64,000 bases of DNA from positions 1,488,001 to 1,552,000 of the forward strand of contig NZ_JAFBCA010000001.1 of the NCBI RefSeq assembly GCF_016907475.1, read 5' to 3'. The translations under genes were made by a program, and so were the position numbers. How positions within the stretch are numbered: the first letter of the stretch is position 1; every line of letters starts with the position of its first letter. Shown in pieces: positions 1 through 7,971 of this stretch. This DNA is from Nocardioides cavernae (GTDB lineage Bacteria > Actinomycetota > Actinomycetes > Propionibacteriales > Nocardioidaceae). The notes under the pieces are model-generated. The model worked only from the letters and a program-made list of their open reading frames with translations, made no database searches and had not been told where the DNA came from.

Positions 1-222
1 CAGGCAGCGATCGAGGCCGCACAGCGAGTGGTCGACGAGGTCTCCTCCTTGCAGTACAGCGCCGAGGACAGCACCATCGCCGAGCAGCTCGACGAGGGCC
101 TGACCAAGGCGAAGGTGTCGGTGAGCGGCGACGAGCGCACCCGCATCCTCGCGGAGATCGACGGCATGAAGGACGAGAAGTCCTCCGCTCCGCAGGTCCG
201 GTCCGCGGCGCCGGCGGAGTGA
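1..222 (+). CDS. Partial hypothetical protein (3' end only)
   Basis: The reading frame is open from the first base and stops at TGA 220-222, so the start lies outside the window. About 73 C-terminal residues are visible. They are charged and probably helical, with an Ala/Pro-rich end, and no catalytic motif or domain is recognisable. The next gene begins 4 bases after the stop, so the two are probably co-transcribed. GC-rich third positions and the tight spacing support a real gene. A GTG at 28 could be an internal start, but the frame continues upstream of it without a stop. Function unknown. Confidence 0.6.
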   Translation, partial: QAAIEAAQRVVDEVSSLQYSAEDSTIAEQLDEGLTKAKVSVSGDERTRILAEIDGMKDEKSSAPQVRSAAPAE

Positions 223-226
223 CGTC

Positions 227-727
227 ATGGACGTGCGCGGGCTGCTGACCGAGGGCTTCGGCCGCATCACCGAGCTGTACGCCGGCATCGCCGAGGACCT
301 CGACGACGAGACCCTCCACCACCGTCCCGGCGGCACCGGCAACCCGGTCGGGTGGCTGCTGTGGCACCTGGCGCGGGTGCAGGACGACCACGTCGCCGAC
401 CTCGCCGGGGAGCCGCAGGTCTGGGAGCGGTTCCAGGACCGCTTCGGCCTGCCCAACGGCACCGGCGACATCGGCTACGGCCACACCAGCGAGCAGGTCG
501 ACGCGCTGCGGATCGACGACCCGGCGCTGCTCGCGGAGTACCACCACGAGGTCACGCTCGCCACCGCGCGCTACCTGCAGACCGTCGACGAGGCGGAGCT
601 CGAGCGCGAGGTCGACCAGCGGTGGGACCCGCCGGTGACCGCGGGACAGCGGCTGATCAGCATCCAGGGCGACTGCCTGCAGCACCTGGGGCAGGCTGCC
701 TACGTGAAGGGACTTCTCGGGGGCTGA
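227..727 (+). CDS. DinB-fold (DUF664-like) family protein
   Basis: A 166-residue protein with the features of the DinB/DUF664 four-helix superfamily. The N-terminal helix is followed by WLLWHLARVQDDH near residues 43-55, which carries a His and an acidic residue at the usual metal-binding place, and a late GDCLQHLGQAAYVKG segment supplies another His. Members include mycothiol-dependent transferases and isomerases and many proteins of unknown substrate. Actinobacteria use mycothiol, so a thiol-transferase role is possible but is inference. The gene starts 4 bases after the upstream frame, with weak purine-rich sequence ahead of the ATG. Length fits the family (150-180 residues). Confidence 0.75.
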   Translation: MDVRGLLTEGFGRITELYAGIAEDLDDETLHHRPGGTGNPVGWLLWHLARVQDDHVADLAGEPQVWERFQDRFGLPNGTGDIGYGHTSEQVDALRIDDPALLAEYHHEVTLATARYLQTVDEAELEREVDQRWDPPVTAGQRLISIQGDCLQHLGQAAYVKGLLGG

Positions 728-785
728 CGCATCGTTTCCGCCCGGATGCCCCACAAACGGCTCGAGAGGGCCATACTTGGGGGTG

Positions 786-1007
786 ATGACCACTCCGAGC
801 GGCCGACGGCCGAAGCACCTTGCCAGCAGTCCGTTCAAGCCGGCGGTTGAGCCGGTCGTCGAGGTGTTCGAGGTTGGCGACCGCGTCACCCACGACATCT
901 ACGGCCTCGGTCAGGTGACCCACGTCGACAGCCACGCGGTGACCGCGGACTTCGGGTCGAAGAACGTGCGGATCGCGCACCCCTACCCCAAGCTGCACCA
1001 CCTCTGA
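786..1007 (+). CDS. Small protein with a UvrD-C-terminal/DUF3553-like beta domain
   Basis: A 73-residue protein if ATG 786 is used; TTG 777 and GTG 783 are in frame just upstream. Residues about 28-70 (EVGDRVTHDIYGLGQVTHVD, then ADFGSKNVRIAHPYPKL) resemble the short Tudor/SH3-like beta module found at the C-terminus of UvrD/PcrA helicases and in DUF3553 proteins, which bind RNA polymerase or nucleic acid. The N-terminal 25 residues are basic. A CATACT hexamer at 772-777 lies 8 bases before the ATG, so the transcript may be leaderless. The family assignment rests on the GDRV-H-x-YG-G-V pattern alone. The exact role is unknown. Confidence 0.6.
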   Translation: MTTPSGRRPKHLASSPFKPAVEPVVEVFEVGDRVTHDIYGLGQVTHVDSHAVTADFGSKNVRIAHPYPKLHHL

Positions 1008-1035
1008 GGCGCTGCCGCCCGCTCGGGCGGCTGCC

Positions 1036-1041
1036 TAGGCT
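1036..1041 (+). promoter_or_regulatory. -10 box of a leaderless promoter
   Basis: TAGGCT lies 6 bases before ATG 1048, so the +1 would fall on the A of the start codon. No Shine-Dalgarno sequence is present. The same arrangement recurs at several other genes in this window. Confidence 0.55.
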
Positions 1042-1047
1042 GGCCGC

Positions 1048-2523
1048 ATGACGACGCGGTGGCTCTTCGGCGACCAGCTCGGACCGCACTTCGTCGACGA
1101 CCACCGCGGCCCGCTGCTGATGGTGGAGTCGATCGGTGTCCTCCGTCGTCGCCGCTTCCACCGGGCCAAGGCGCACCTCGTGCTGAGCGCGATGCGGCAC
1201 CGTGCCGCCGAGCTCGGCGACCGGCTGACCTACGTGCAGGCGGAGACGTACGCCGAGGTGGTGCGCGAGGTCGGCGGTGACGTCGAGGTCGTGCACCCGA
1301 CGTCGTACGCCGCGCTGGGGCTGGTCGAGCGGCTCGGCTGCACCGTCCTGCCACCTCGCGGCTTCGCCACCGCGCGGGAGGACTTCGAGCGCTGGGCCGA
1401 GGGACGTCGCGGCAAGCGGCTGCTGATGGAGGACTTCTACCGGCGGGCGCGCCAGGCGCACGGCGTGCTCCTCGACGCCGGCGAGCCGGCCGGCGGCCAG
1501 TGGAACTTCGACCACGACAACCGGCAGCCGCCACCGAAGGGCGCCGACACGCTCGGGGTCACCGAGCCCTGGTGGCCGAGCGAGGACGACATCGACGCGC
1601 AGGTGCGCGAGGACCTCGACCGCTGGGAGCGCGACGGCGAGGTGTCGTTCATCGGACGTGACGGGCCGCGGATCTTCCCGGCCACCCGGCGCCAGGCGCT
1701 GGCGGCGCTCGAGCACTTCGTGGAGCACCGGCTGCCGGAGTTCGGGGCGCACGAGGACGCGATCCTCGAGGGCGACCCGTGGATGGCGCACAGCCTGATC
1801 AGCGCGCCGATGAACCTCGGCCTGCTCGACCCGCTCGAGGTCGTCGAACGGGCGGAGGAGGCCTACCGCAGCGGCGCGGCGCCGATCGAGAGCGTCGAGG
1901 GCTTCGTCCGCCAGGTCATCGGGTGGCGCGACTACGTCTGGCACGTCTACTGGCACATGGGCGACGGCTACCGCCGCGAGAACTCGCTGGCCGCCCAGGA
2001 GCGGATCCCGCAGTGGTTCGCCGAGCTCGACGGGGCGGCGACCGACGCGCGCTGCCTCTCCCACACCCTCGACCAGGTCGCGGAGCACGGCTGGGTGCAC
2101 CACATCCCGCGGCTCATGGTGCTGGGGTCGTACGCTCTGCAGCGCGGGTGGGCGCCGACGCAGGTCACCGACTGGTTCCACCGGGCGTTCGTCGACGGCT
2201 ACGACTGGGTGATGGTGCCCAACATCGTCGGGATGTCGCAGCACGCCGACGGTGGCCAGATGATGACGAAGCCCTACACGTCGGGCGGCGCCTACATCAA
2301 CACGATGAGCGACCACTGCGGGTCGTGCCGCTTCGACCCCAAGGTGCGGGTGGGGGAGGACGCGTGCCCGTTCAGCGCGGGCTACTGGTGGTTCCTCGAC
2401 CGGCACCGCGAGACGTTCGAGGGCAACCACCGCATGTCGCGTGCGGTCCGCGGGCTCGACCGGCTCAAGGACCTCTCCGAGCTCGTCGAGCAGGAGGACG
2501 CGCGGGGCAACCGAGCGCCCTGA
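1048..2523 (+). CDS. Fe-S bacterial cryptochrome/photolyase (FeS-BCP, (6-4) type)
   Basis: A 491-residue member of the FeS-BCP/CryPro group of the photolyase family, flavoproteins that use light to repair (6-4) photoproducts or act as photoreceptors. The N-terminus (WLFGDQLGPHF) is the alpha/beta antenna domain. The C-terminal half is the helical FAD domain. Cysteines at 336, 424, 427 and 440 (CLSHTL, CGSC, CPF) have the spacing 88-3-13, which I recall as that of the [4Fe-4S] ligands 350/438/441/454 of Agrobacterium PhrB. This is strong support for an intact cluster. The start at ATG 1048 has a -10 box 6 bases upstream. The gene stands alone, with repeats behind it. Confidence 0.9.
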   Translation: MTTRWLFGDQLGPHFVDDHRGPLLMVESIGVLRRRRFHRAKAHLVLSAMRHRAAELGDRLTYVQAETYAEVVREVGGDVEVVHPTSYAALGLVERLGCTVLPPRGFATAREDFERWAEGRRGKRLLMEDFYRRARQAHGVLLDAGEPAGGQWNFDHDNRQPPPKGADTLGVTEPWWPSEDDIDAQVREDLDRWERDGEVSFIGRDGPRIFPATRRQALAALEHFVEHRLPEFGAHEDAILEGDPWMAHSLISAPMNLGLLDPLEVVERAEEAYRSGAAPIESVEGFVRQVIGWRDYVWHVYWHMGDGYRRENSLAAQERIPQWFAELDGAATDARCLSHTLDQVAEHGWVHHIPRLMVLGSYALQRGWAPTQVTDWFHRAFVDGYDWVMVPNIVGMSQHADGGQMMTKPYTSGGAYINTMSDHCGSCRFDPKVRVGEDACPFSAGYWWFLDRHRETFEGNHRMSRAVRGLDRLKDLSELVEQEDARGNRAP

Positions 2524-2536
2524 CGTCCGCGGGCCA

Positions 2537-2619
2537 GCACCGTGCAGGCAGTTCGTGACTCGCGGCGGCCGACTGAGCGTGGGACCCGGAGCCGGACGCG
2601 CGAACTGCCTGCATGGTGC
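2537..2619. repeat. Long inverted repeat, module 1
   Basis: Arms of 19 bases at 2537-2555 (GCACCGTGCAGGCAGTTCG) and 2601-2619 pair at 18 of 19 positions, and the odd pair would be a G.U in RNA. The 45-base spacer is GC-rich. The element lies between the photolyase gene and the convergent protease gene, so it could end transcription, but it has no U-tract. A related module follows at 2713-2783 with a compensated arm change. Confidence 0.75.
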
Positions 2620-2712
2620 ACGCCCTGAGCTCGCACGTGCGGTGGATGTGGGCCCCCGTCGAGCGCGTTTGAGGGCCACGGCCGCCGCACGTGCGCGCTC
2701 CTGGGCGAGCAA

Positions 2713-2783
2713 CGTAGGCAGTTCGCCGTTCGGGGCAGCGGGCCGAGCGTGGTGGCCGCGGGCAGCGGTCCCAACTGCCTACG
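2713..2783. repeat. Inverted repeat, module 2 (diverged copy of module 1)
   Basis: Arms CGTAGGCAGTT (2713-2723) and AACTGCCTACG (2773-2783) are perfect over 11 bases with a 49-base spacer. Module 1 has GCAGGCAGTT where this has GTAGGCAGTT, and the opposite arm carries the matching G-to-A change, so pairing is kept. The spacers share a GGCCGA...GAGCGTGG stretch, which suggests duplication. Nothing else is apparent in 2524-2813. Confidence 0.7.
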
Positions 2784-2813
2784 CTGGTCGGGTCTCGGGA
2801 CGGGCCGAGATCC

Positions 2814-3545
2814 TCAGCGGCAGGGGAGGGAGCCGAGGCGGGCGAGGCCCTCCCGGTCGCCGGGCCCGAGCTCGACCTGCCCGATGTTGGAGGCGTACAT
2901 CAGCTCCATCGGCTCGCTGACGTGACCGAGCCCGACGACGTGGGCGACCTCGTGGAGGACGATCCCCTCCATCACCCGTGGCTGCTGCGCGACGGCCGAG
3001 GCGGTGAACGCCTCGACGTCGAGGACGATGCCTCCGCTGACGAACCGGAGCCGCCCACTGCTGCCGCGCTCGGCGACGGCACCGCCCACTCCGGCGACCT
3101 GGCCGGCGAGGTCGGGGTACTCCGCGGCGTCGGCCCAGCCGATGACGACCGGGTCCGGGCGCCCGAAGAGCTTCACGCCGCCGGGGAACGGCCGGTCGTC
3201 GGTCTCGCCCTCGTCGGTGAACTCCAGCCCCGTCGCCGCGCTCGCCCGGTCCAGTGCCCGGCGGACCAGCTCGCTCCCGCCGGGCGGCTCGCCGGCCGGG
3301 TTGATCCGGTAGCGGACCTGCTCGCACGGGTCCCAGCCGACCGGCTCGTCGCTGCCCGGCTGGGTCATCGCCCAGGCGAAGGTCCCGCCCTGTCGTACGA
3401 CGCTGGGCGCCGGCAGCGGCCGGTCAGGCCCCAGTCCCACCGCACGCCGCACGGGGTCGAGCTGCTCGGCCGGGTGCCACGCCACGACCGCAGCCAGCAT
3501 CGCGGCGGTGGCTGCGATCGTCACGGTCGTCGCGGAACGGGGCAC
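2814..3545 (-). CDS. Secreted/anchored matrixin-like metalloprotease (metzincin)
   Basis: A 243-residue protein with a hydrophobic N-terminal segment (about residues 6-22) acting as signal or anchor, then a globular extracellular part. HEVAHVVGLGH at residues 198-208 is the HExxHxxGxxH zinc motif of metzincins (H198, H202, H208 ligands; E199 catalytic), followed by ELMYAS, a good Met-turn. The family resembles small M10-type proteases found in actinobacteria. Substrate is unknown. The start is GTG 3543-3545, with a CACACT hexamer 6 bases upstream that could be a leaderless -10. The upstream neighbour on this strand is the TetR gene, which ends 73 bases away; no operon is evident. Confidence 0.85.
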   Translation of the reverse strand: MPRSATTVTIAATAAMLAAVVAWHPAEQLDPVRRAVGLGPDRPLPAPSVVRQGGTFAWAMTQPGSDEPVGWDPCEQVRYRINPAGEPPGGSELVRRALDRASAATGLEFTDEGETDDRPFPGGVKLFGRPDPVVIGWADAAEYPDLAGQVAGVGGAVAERGSSGRLRFVSGGIVLDVEAFTASAVAQQPRVMEGIVLHEVAHVVGLGHVSEPMELMYASNIGQVELGPGDREGLARLGSLPCR

Positions 3546-3618
3546 CGGGACAGTGTGGCCGACACTCGGGCGCCGCAGACGGGCAATGCGATCTGTGCGC
3601 GAGGTGCAGGCGTCCCGG

Positions 3619-4269
3619 TCAGGCCAGGAGCGACGGCATCAGCGCATCGACGCGGTTGGTGAGCACCGACAGCACGTCCTCGCGGTCCTCGGTCGGGCCG
3701 GTCGCCCAGAGCAGCAGCGCCTGGGCGAACAGGCCGTCGAGCATGCCGTAGGTCGTCGCCGGGTCGAGTGCCGCCCGCCTGCCGGCGAGCTCGGAGTAGC
3801 GGGTCACCACGCGCCAGATCATCTGCTCGAGCTGGCCGTCGATCTCGAGGACCACCTCGCGCAGCGCCGGCTCGAACATCGACTGGTTGCGCAGGTCGTA
3901 CCAGAGCTGGTGCATCGGACCCTCCTCGCGGATGGTCTCGGCCAGCTTCGCGGCGAACCGCTCCTGGAGCTCGTCGGCGGACGTCGACGAAGCCACGATC
4001 GCGTCGTAGCGCGTCACGCACGTGCGCTTGTAGTAGCGCACGCAGTAGGTGATCAGCTCCTCCTTGTTGGAGAAGTAGTAGTGCACGACGCCGTGCGAGA
4101 ACGGCGAGTGCTGCGCGATCTCGCGCAGCGAGGTCTTCGCGTAGCCCAGCTTGCCGAGGGTGACCAGGGCCGACTCCGCGAGCTGGTCGCGGCGGTCCTC
4201 GTGCTTGCTGACGCGCGCAGCCGCCGACGCCATCGGGTCGGCGACGGAGGCAGAGGACGAGGCAGGCAC
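3619..4269 (-). CDS. TetR/AcrR family transcriptional regulator
   Basis: A 216-residue protein from GTG 4267-4269. The frame stays open to 4386, but those extra codons would cover the promoter and operator and carry no conserved sequence. The N-terminal DNA-binding domain is typical: AESALVTLGKLGYAKTSLREI, then the HTH and VVHYYFSNKEELITY, the TetR signature with its usual Tyr-Phe. The C-terminal ligand domain contains Trp/Met-rich helices. It is divergent from the SDR operon and very likely controls it through the palindrome at 4344-4359. The ligand may be an acyl-CoA or a substrate of that pathway, which is inference. Confidence 0.88.
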   Translation of the reverse strand: MPASSSASVADPMASAAARVSKHEDRRDQLAESALVTLGKLGYAKTSLREIAQHSPFSHGVVHYYFSNKEELITYCVRYYKRTCVTRYDAIVASSTSADELQERFAAKLAETIREEGPMHQLWYDLRNQSMFEPALREVVLEIDGQLEQMIWRVVTRYSELAGRRAALDPATTYGMLDGLFAQALLLWATGPTEDREDVLSVLTNRVDALMPSLLA

Positions 4270-4321
4270 GCCCGCATCGTACGCGCCGCACGGTGCGTGG
4301 AACCGGGGACTCGCATTCGTC

Positions 4322-4374
4322 TTGACATGTGACCAAAGATTTCCTTGACAGTTGTCAAGAACTCGCGTCAGTGT
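4322..4374. promoter_or_regulatory. Divergent promoter region with a 16-bp operator palindrome
   Basis: CTTGACA-GT-TGTCAAG at 4344-4359 is a perfect 7-base inverted repeat and the best TetR operator candidate. It contains TTGACA -35 hexamers on both strands: 4345-4350 on the plus strand, with CAGTGT at 4369-4374 as a possible -10, and 4353-4358 on the minus strand. A further CTTGACA at 4321-4327 is a half-site or second -35. Repressor bound here would shut both promoters. Confidence 0.65.
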
Positions 4375-4416
4375 GATCGCCATCACCCGACCGCACCGCT
4401 ACCCGAGGAGACCTCG

Positions 4417-5208
4417 ATGACCGCAACCGACCTGACCGGACGCGTCGCACTCGTGACGGGAGGTGCCCAGGGCCTCGGGGAGGGCATGGCCCGCGCGCTG
4501 GCCGCAGCCGGGGCGAAGGTGATGATCGCCGACGTCAACGAGGCGGGTGCCGACACGGCCGCGAGCCTCGGCGACGGGCACGGGTTCGTACGCCTCGACG
4601 TCAGCGACGACGCCGGCTGGGAGTCGGCCACCGCGTCGACCGTCGAGCAGCTCGGCGGCCTCGACGTCCTCGTCAACAACGCCGGCATCGAGATCAGCAG
4701 CCTCATCACCGAGGTGCAGGTCGACGACATCCGCAAGATGCTCGACGTCAACGTGCTCGGCACGGCCCTCGGCCTGAAGCACGGGCTGCGCACCATGCGG
4801 CCGGGCGGCGCGGCCGGCACGGGCGGCTCGATCATCAACATCTCGTCGGTCGCCGCGACCATCGCGTTCCCGGCGATCTCCATCTACTCCGGCACCAAGT
4901 CCGCGGTGGACCGGATGACCCGGGTGGCGGCGATGGAGTCCGGCAAGCTCGGCTACGGCGTACGCGTCAACTGCATCTACCCGGGCCTCGTCCCCACCGC
5001 CATGGGTGCCGGCCTCGCCAACGACATGGCGAGCCTCGGGCTCTACGGCAGCCCCGAGGAGGCGGTCGGCGCGGTCATCGAGCTGACCCCGTCAGGCCGC
5101 CTCGGCGAGGTCGAGGACATGGCCGACGCCGTCGTCTTCCTCGCCTCCGACCAGTCCCGATTCATCAACGGCGCCGGCATCCCTGTCGACGGCGGCATGG
5201 GCATGTGA
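4417..5208 (+). CDS. SDR family oxidoreductase (hydroxysteroid-dehydrogenase-like)
   Basis: A 263-residue classical short-chain dehydrogenase. The cofactor motif TGGAQGLGEG is at residues 14-23, NNAG near 87-90, and the catalytic set is S144, Y157 and K161 (YSGTK). An Asp at the end of beta-2 (IADVNEAG) predicts NAD(H). The sequence style is that of 3-alpha/20-beta-hydroxysteroid and related alcohol dehydrogenases. ATG 4417 follows GAGGAG at 4405-4410. The frame opens earlier (4345) but without conserved residues. It is the first gene of the operon continued at 5240 and 6380, divergent from TetR. Confidence 0.88.
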   Translation: MTATDLTGRVALVTGGAQGLGEGMARALAAAGAKVMIADVNEAGADTAASLGDGHGFVRLDVSDDAGWESATASTVEQLGGLDVLVNNAGIEISSLITEVQVDDIRKMLDVNVLGTALGLKHGLRTMRPGGAAGTGGSIINISSVAATIAFPAISIYSGTKSAVDRMTRVAAMESGKLGYGVRVNCIYPGLVPTAMGAGLANDMASLGLYGSPEEAVGAVIELTPSGRLGEVEDMADAVVFLASDQSRFINGAGIPVDGGMGM

Positions 5209-5239
5209 CCGGACCACCCGAGACCAGGAGAGCACAGTC

Positions 5240-6367
5240 ATGAGCGAGAAGAAGGTCGTCGTCTACGGAGCGTCGGGCTACACCGGCCGCCTGATCTGCG
5301 AGTACCTCCGCGAGTACCACGTGCCGTTCATCGCGGCCGGCCGCAGCCAGGAGAAGCTCGAGTCGTCCCTGGCCACCAACGTCGCCGGCATCGAGACCGC
5401 CGACTACGAGATCCGCACCGTCGACCACGACGTCGAGAGCCTCGCCGAGCTGTTCGACGGCGCCTCGGTCGTGTGCAACACCGTCGGCCCGTTCAGCACC
5501 CTCGGCCCCACCGTCGTCGAGGCGGCGCTGAAGGCCGGCGTCCACTACACCGACACCACCGGCGAGCAGGACTGGTTGATGGACTGCGACGACCAGTGGG
5601 GTGACAAGTACGCCGAGGCGGGCCTGCTGCTCTCGCCGGGCATCGCTCAGATGTACACCACCGGCGAGATCGCCGCGCAGCTCTGCCTGGAGAAGCCCGG
5701 CCTCGACACCCTCGACATCGCGGTCTTCTGGGGCGGCTCGCCGACCATCGCGTCGACCGAGACGATCCTCGTCAACGCCGCGAACTCGGCCGCGCACTTC
5801 CTCGACCAGAACGCGTACGTCCCCTGGGACCCCGGTCAGGGCCTCGTGTCGCTCGTGGTGCCCGGCCAGCACGACCTCGCGCTGTCGCTGCCGTGGGGCG
5901 GCACGTCGCACCCCGTGTGGTTCAAGCGCGACCCGCGGGTGGCCAACTGCAAGGCGCAGGGCGGCGTGTTCAACGCAGCCCTGATGAACGGCGTGCCCCA
6001 GATCGTCGCCGGCGCGCTCGAGGCCACCAAGGAGATGAGCGCGGAGGACAAGGCGGCCGCTCTCACCGCCACCGCGCGCCAGGTGATGGACCAGATGCCG
6101 CCGCGCGAGAACCCGCGCGTCAACAAGTCCCTCGACTCCGTGCACGCCTCCGGGCCCCTCGGGCGCGCGCACTGCGTGATCCACGGCAACTCCAACTACA
6201 AGCAGACCGGACTCATGCAGGCGTACGCCGCGTACTCGCTCCTGCAGCAGCCTCCGCGCCGCGTCGGCTTCGCGTCCGGGTGCCAGGCGTTCGGCCACCA
6301 CGAGCTGCTCGGGGTGCTGCGGACCTTCGGCCTGGTCTCCCCGCCGGTGCTCACGACCCAGGACTAG
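5240..6367 (+). CDS. Saccharopine dehydrogenase-like NADP-binding protein (DUF5938-type)
   Basis: A 375-residue protein. It opens with the Rossmann motif VVVYGASGYTGRLICEYL (residues 5-22), typical of saccharopine-dehydrogenase-like and trans-acting enoyl-reductase-like proteins, followed by CNTVGPFSTLGPTVVEA and YTDTTGEQDW, which are conserved in the same group. The C-terminal half matches what I recall of DUF5938 proteins, often found with acyl-CoA ligases and SDRs. The reaction is not known; reduction or isomerisation of a polyketide-, lipid- or terpenoid-like substrate is plausible. AGGAG at 5226-5230 precedes ATG 5240. It sits 31 bases after the SDR gene and 12 before the ligase, so one operon. 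Confidence 0.75.
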   Translation: MSEKKVVVYGASGYTGRLICEYLREYHVPFIAAGRSQEKLESSLATNVAGIETADYEIRTVDHDVESLAELFDGASVVCNTVGPFSTLGPTVVEAALKAGVHYTDTTGEQDWLMDCDDQWGDKYAEAGLLLSPGIAQMYTTGEIAAQLCLEKPGLDTLDIAVFWGGSPTIASTETILVNAANSAAHFLDQNAYVPWDPGQGLVSLVVPGQHDLALSLPWGGTSHPVWFKRDPRVANCKAQGGVFNAALMNGVPQIVAGALEATKEMSAEDKAAALTATARQVMDQMPPRENPRVNKSLDSVHASGPLGRAHCVIHGNSNYKQTGLMQAYAAYSLLQQPPRRVGFASGCQAFGHHELLGVLRTFGLVSPPVLTTQD

Positions 6368-6379
6368 GCCGGGACCGAC

Positions 6380-7945
6380 ATGCGGCTGCACGACTACCTC
6401 GACAAGGGCGCGAGCCTGGGCCCGGACCGACCGTGCCTGACCACCGACGGCACCACGATGTCGTACGCCGACGTGGTGGGGCTGTCGCACCAGGTCGCCG
6501 CGGCCCTGGTCGGACGCGGCCTCAGGGTGGGGGCGCGCGTCGCGATCCTCTCGGCCAACGACCCGGTCGCGTTCACCTGCGTCTTCGGGATCAGCCGGGC
6601 GGGAGGCGTGTGGTGCCCGATCAACCCGCGCAACGAGGCCGCGGAGAACCAGGAGCTCCTCGAGCTCTTCGGCGCGGAGGTCGTGCTCTACCAGTCGGGC
6701 TTCGCGCCGCTGGTGGCGGCGATCCGCGACCAGCTGCCGGCGGTCCACACGTGGGTCTGCCTCGACTCCGACCCGGACTCGGCGGACGACGGCTCGCTGT
6801 CGTTCGCCGAGCTCCTCACCTCGGGTGCCACCGCGCCGGTGCCCGAGCGCCCCGGACGCCCCGGTGCCGACGAGCTCGCGATGCTCGTCGGCACCGGCGG
6901 CACGACCGGTCGGCCGAAGGGCGTGATGCTCACCCCGGGCAACCTCGAGACCATGACGGCGCTGACGCTGATGGGCTATCCCTTCGACGGCCCGCCGGTC
7001 TATCTCGCGCTCGCTCCGCTCACCCATGCCGCGGGCGTGCTGTGCTTCCCGGTGCTCTCGCTCGGTGGCGAGGTGGTGATCATGCGTGCGCCCGACGTCA
7101 CCGGCTTCCTGCGGCTGGTGCACGAGCACCGCGTCACGCACACGTTCCTGCCACCGACGCTGATCTACATGGTGCTCGGCAGCCCCGACCTCGACGCGAC
7201 GGACCTGAGCAGCCTCCAGTGCTTCTGGTACGGCGCCGCCCCCATGTCGGCGTCCCGCCTCGAGGAGGCGTTGACCCGCATCGGGCCGGTGATGGCCCAG
7301 CTGTTCGGGCAGACCGAGGCGCCGATGATGATCTCGATGATGCCGCCGGCCGACCACTTCCGTGCGGACGGGTCGGTGGCCACCGAGCGTCTCGCCAGCG
7401 CCGGCCGCCCGGCGCCCCTGGTCATCGTCGCGATCCTCGACAAGGACGACCGGCCGGTGCCTGCGGGGGAGCGGGGCGAGATCTGTGCCCGGTCGTCGCT
7501 GGTGATGACGGGCTACTGGGAGAACGCCGACGAGACCGCACGCACCCTGCGCAACGGCTGGCTGCACACCGGCGACATCGGGTTCCTGGACGAGGAGGGC
7601 TTCCTCCACATCGTCGACAGGGCCAAGGACATGATCATCACGGGCGGCTTCAACGTGTACTCCACCGAGGTCGAGCAGGCGGTGCTGGCGCACGAGTCCG
7701 TGCAGGACTGCGCGGTGGTCGGACGACCGGACGACAAGTGGGGCGAGCGCGTCGTGGTCGTCGTGCAGCCCTACGCGGGCGCGACGGTCGACCCCGACGA
7801 CCTGACGGCCTTCGTCAAGCAGCGGATCGGGTCGGTGAAGGCGCCCAAGGAGGTGCACGTCTGGCCCGACCTGCCGCGCTCGAAGGTCGGCAAGGTCCTC
7901 AAGACCGAGATCAAGGAGCGGATCGGGGAGCGCGAACCGTCCTGA
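6380..7945 (+). CDS. AMP-forming acyl-CoA synthetase (fatty/aryl acid-CoA ligase)
   Basis: A 521-residue member of the ANL superfamily. Motifs in order: P-loop-like LVGTGGTTGRPKGVMLTPGN (about 171-190), the YGAAPMSA A4 segment, QLFGQTEAPM (A5), GWLHTGDIGFLDEEGFLHIVDRAKDMIITGGFN (A7-A8), and the C-terminal lysine in PRSKVGKVLK (A10). It activates a carboxylic acid to the acyl-CoA. Length and motif order are complete. As third gene of the TetR-controlled cluster it probably feeds an acid into a degradation route. The exact acid cannot be read from sequence. Confidence 0.9.
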   Translation: MRLHDYLDKGASLGPDRPCLTTDGTTMSYADVVGLSHQVAAALVGRGLRVGARVAILSANDPVAFTCVFGISRAGGVWCPINPRNEAAENQELLELFGAEVVLYQSGFAPLVAAIRDQLPAVHTWVCLDSDPDSADDGSLSFAELLTSGATAPVPERPGRPGADELAMLVGTGGTTGRPKGVMLTPGNLETMTALTLMGYPFDGPPVYLALAPLTHAAGVLCFPVLSLGGEVVIMRAPDVTGFLRLVHEHRVTHTFLPPTLIYMVLGSPDLDATDLSSLQCFWYGAAPMSASRLEEALTRIGPVMAQLFGQTEAPMMISMMPPADHFRADGSVATERLASAGRPAPLVIVAILDKDDRPVPAGERGEICARSSLVMTGYWENADETARTLRNGWLHTGDIGFLDEEGFLHIVDRAKDMIITGGFNVYSTEVEQAVLAHESVQDCAVVGRPDDKWGERVVVVVQPYAGATVDPDDLTAFVKQRIGSVKAPKEVHVWPDLPRSKVGKVLKTEIKERIGEREPS

Positions 7946-7971
7946 CCGACGGTGCGTGGAACCATGGCCGT

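Noticed and set aside
886..2712. 608-codon antisense frame over the photolyase gene
   Set aside because: Shadow of the photolyase; Arg/Val/Leu-rich with no motif.
4270..4386. N-terminal extension of the TetR gene to 4386
   Set aside because: It would cover the operator and both promoters and shows no conserved sequence; GTG 4269 is preferred.
5893..7971. Long plus-strand extension upstream of the MOSC gene
   Set aside because: Out of frame with two clear genes. The MOSC fold begins at ATG 7972.
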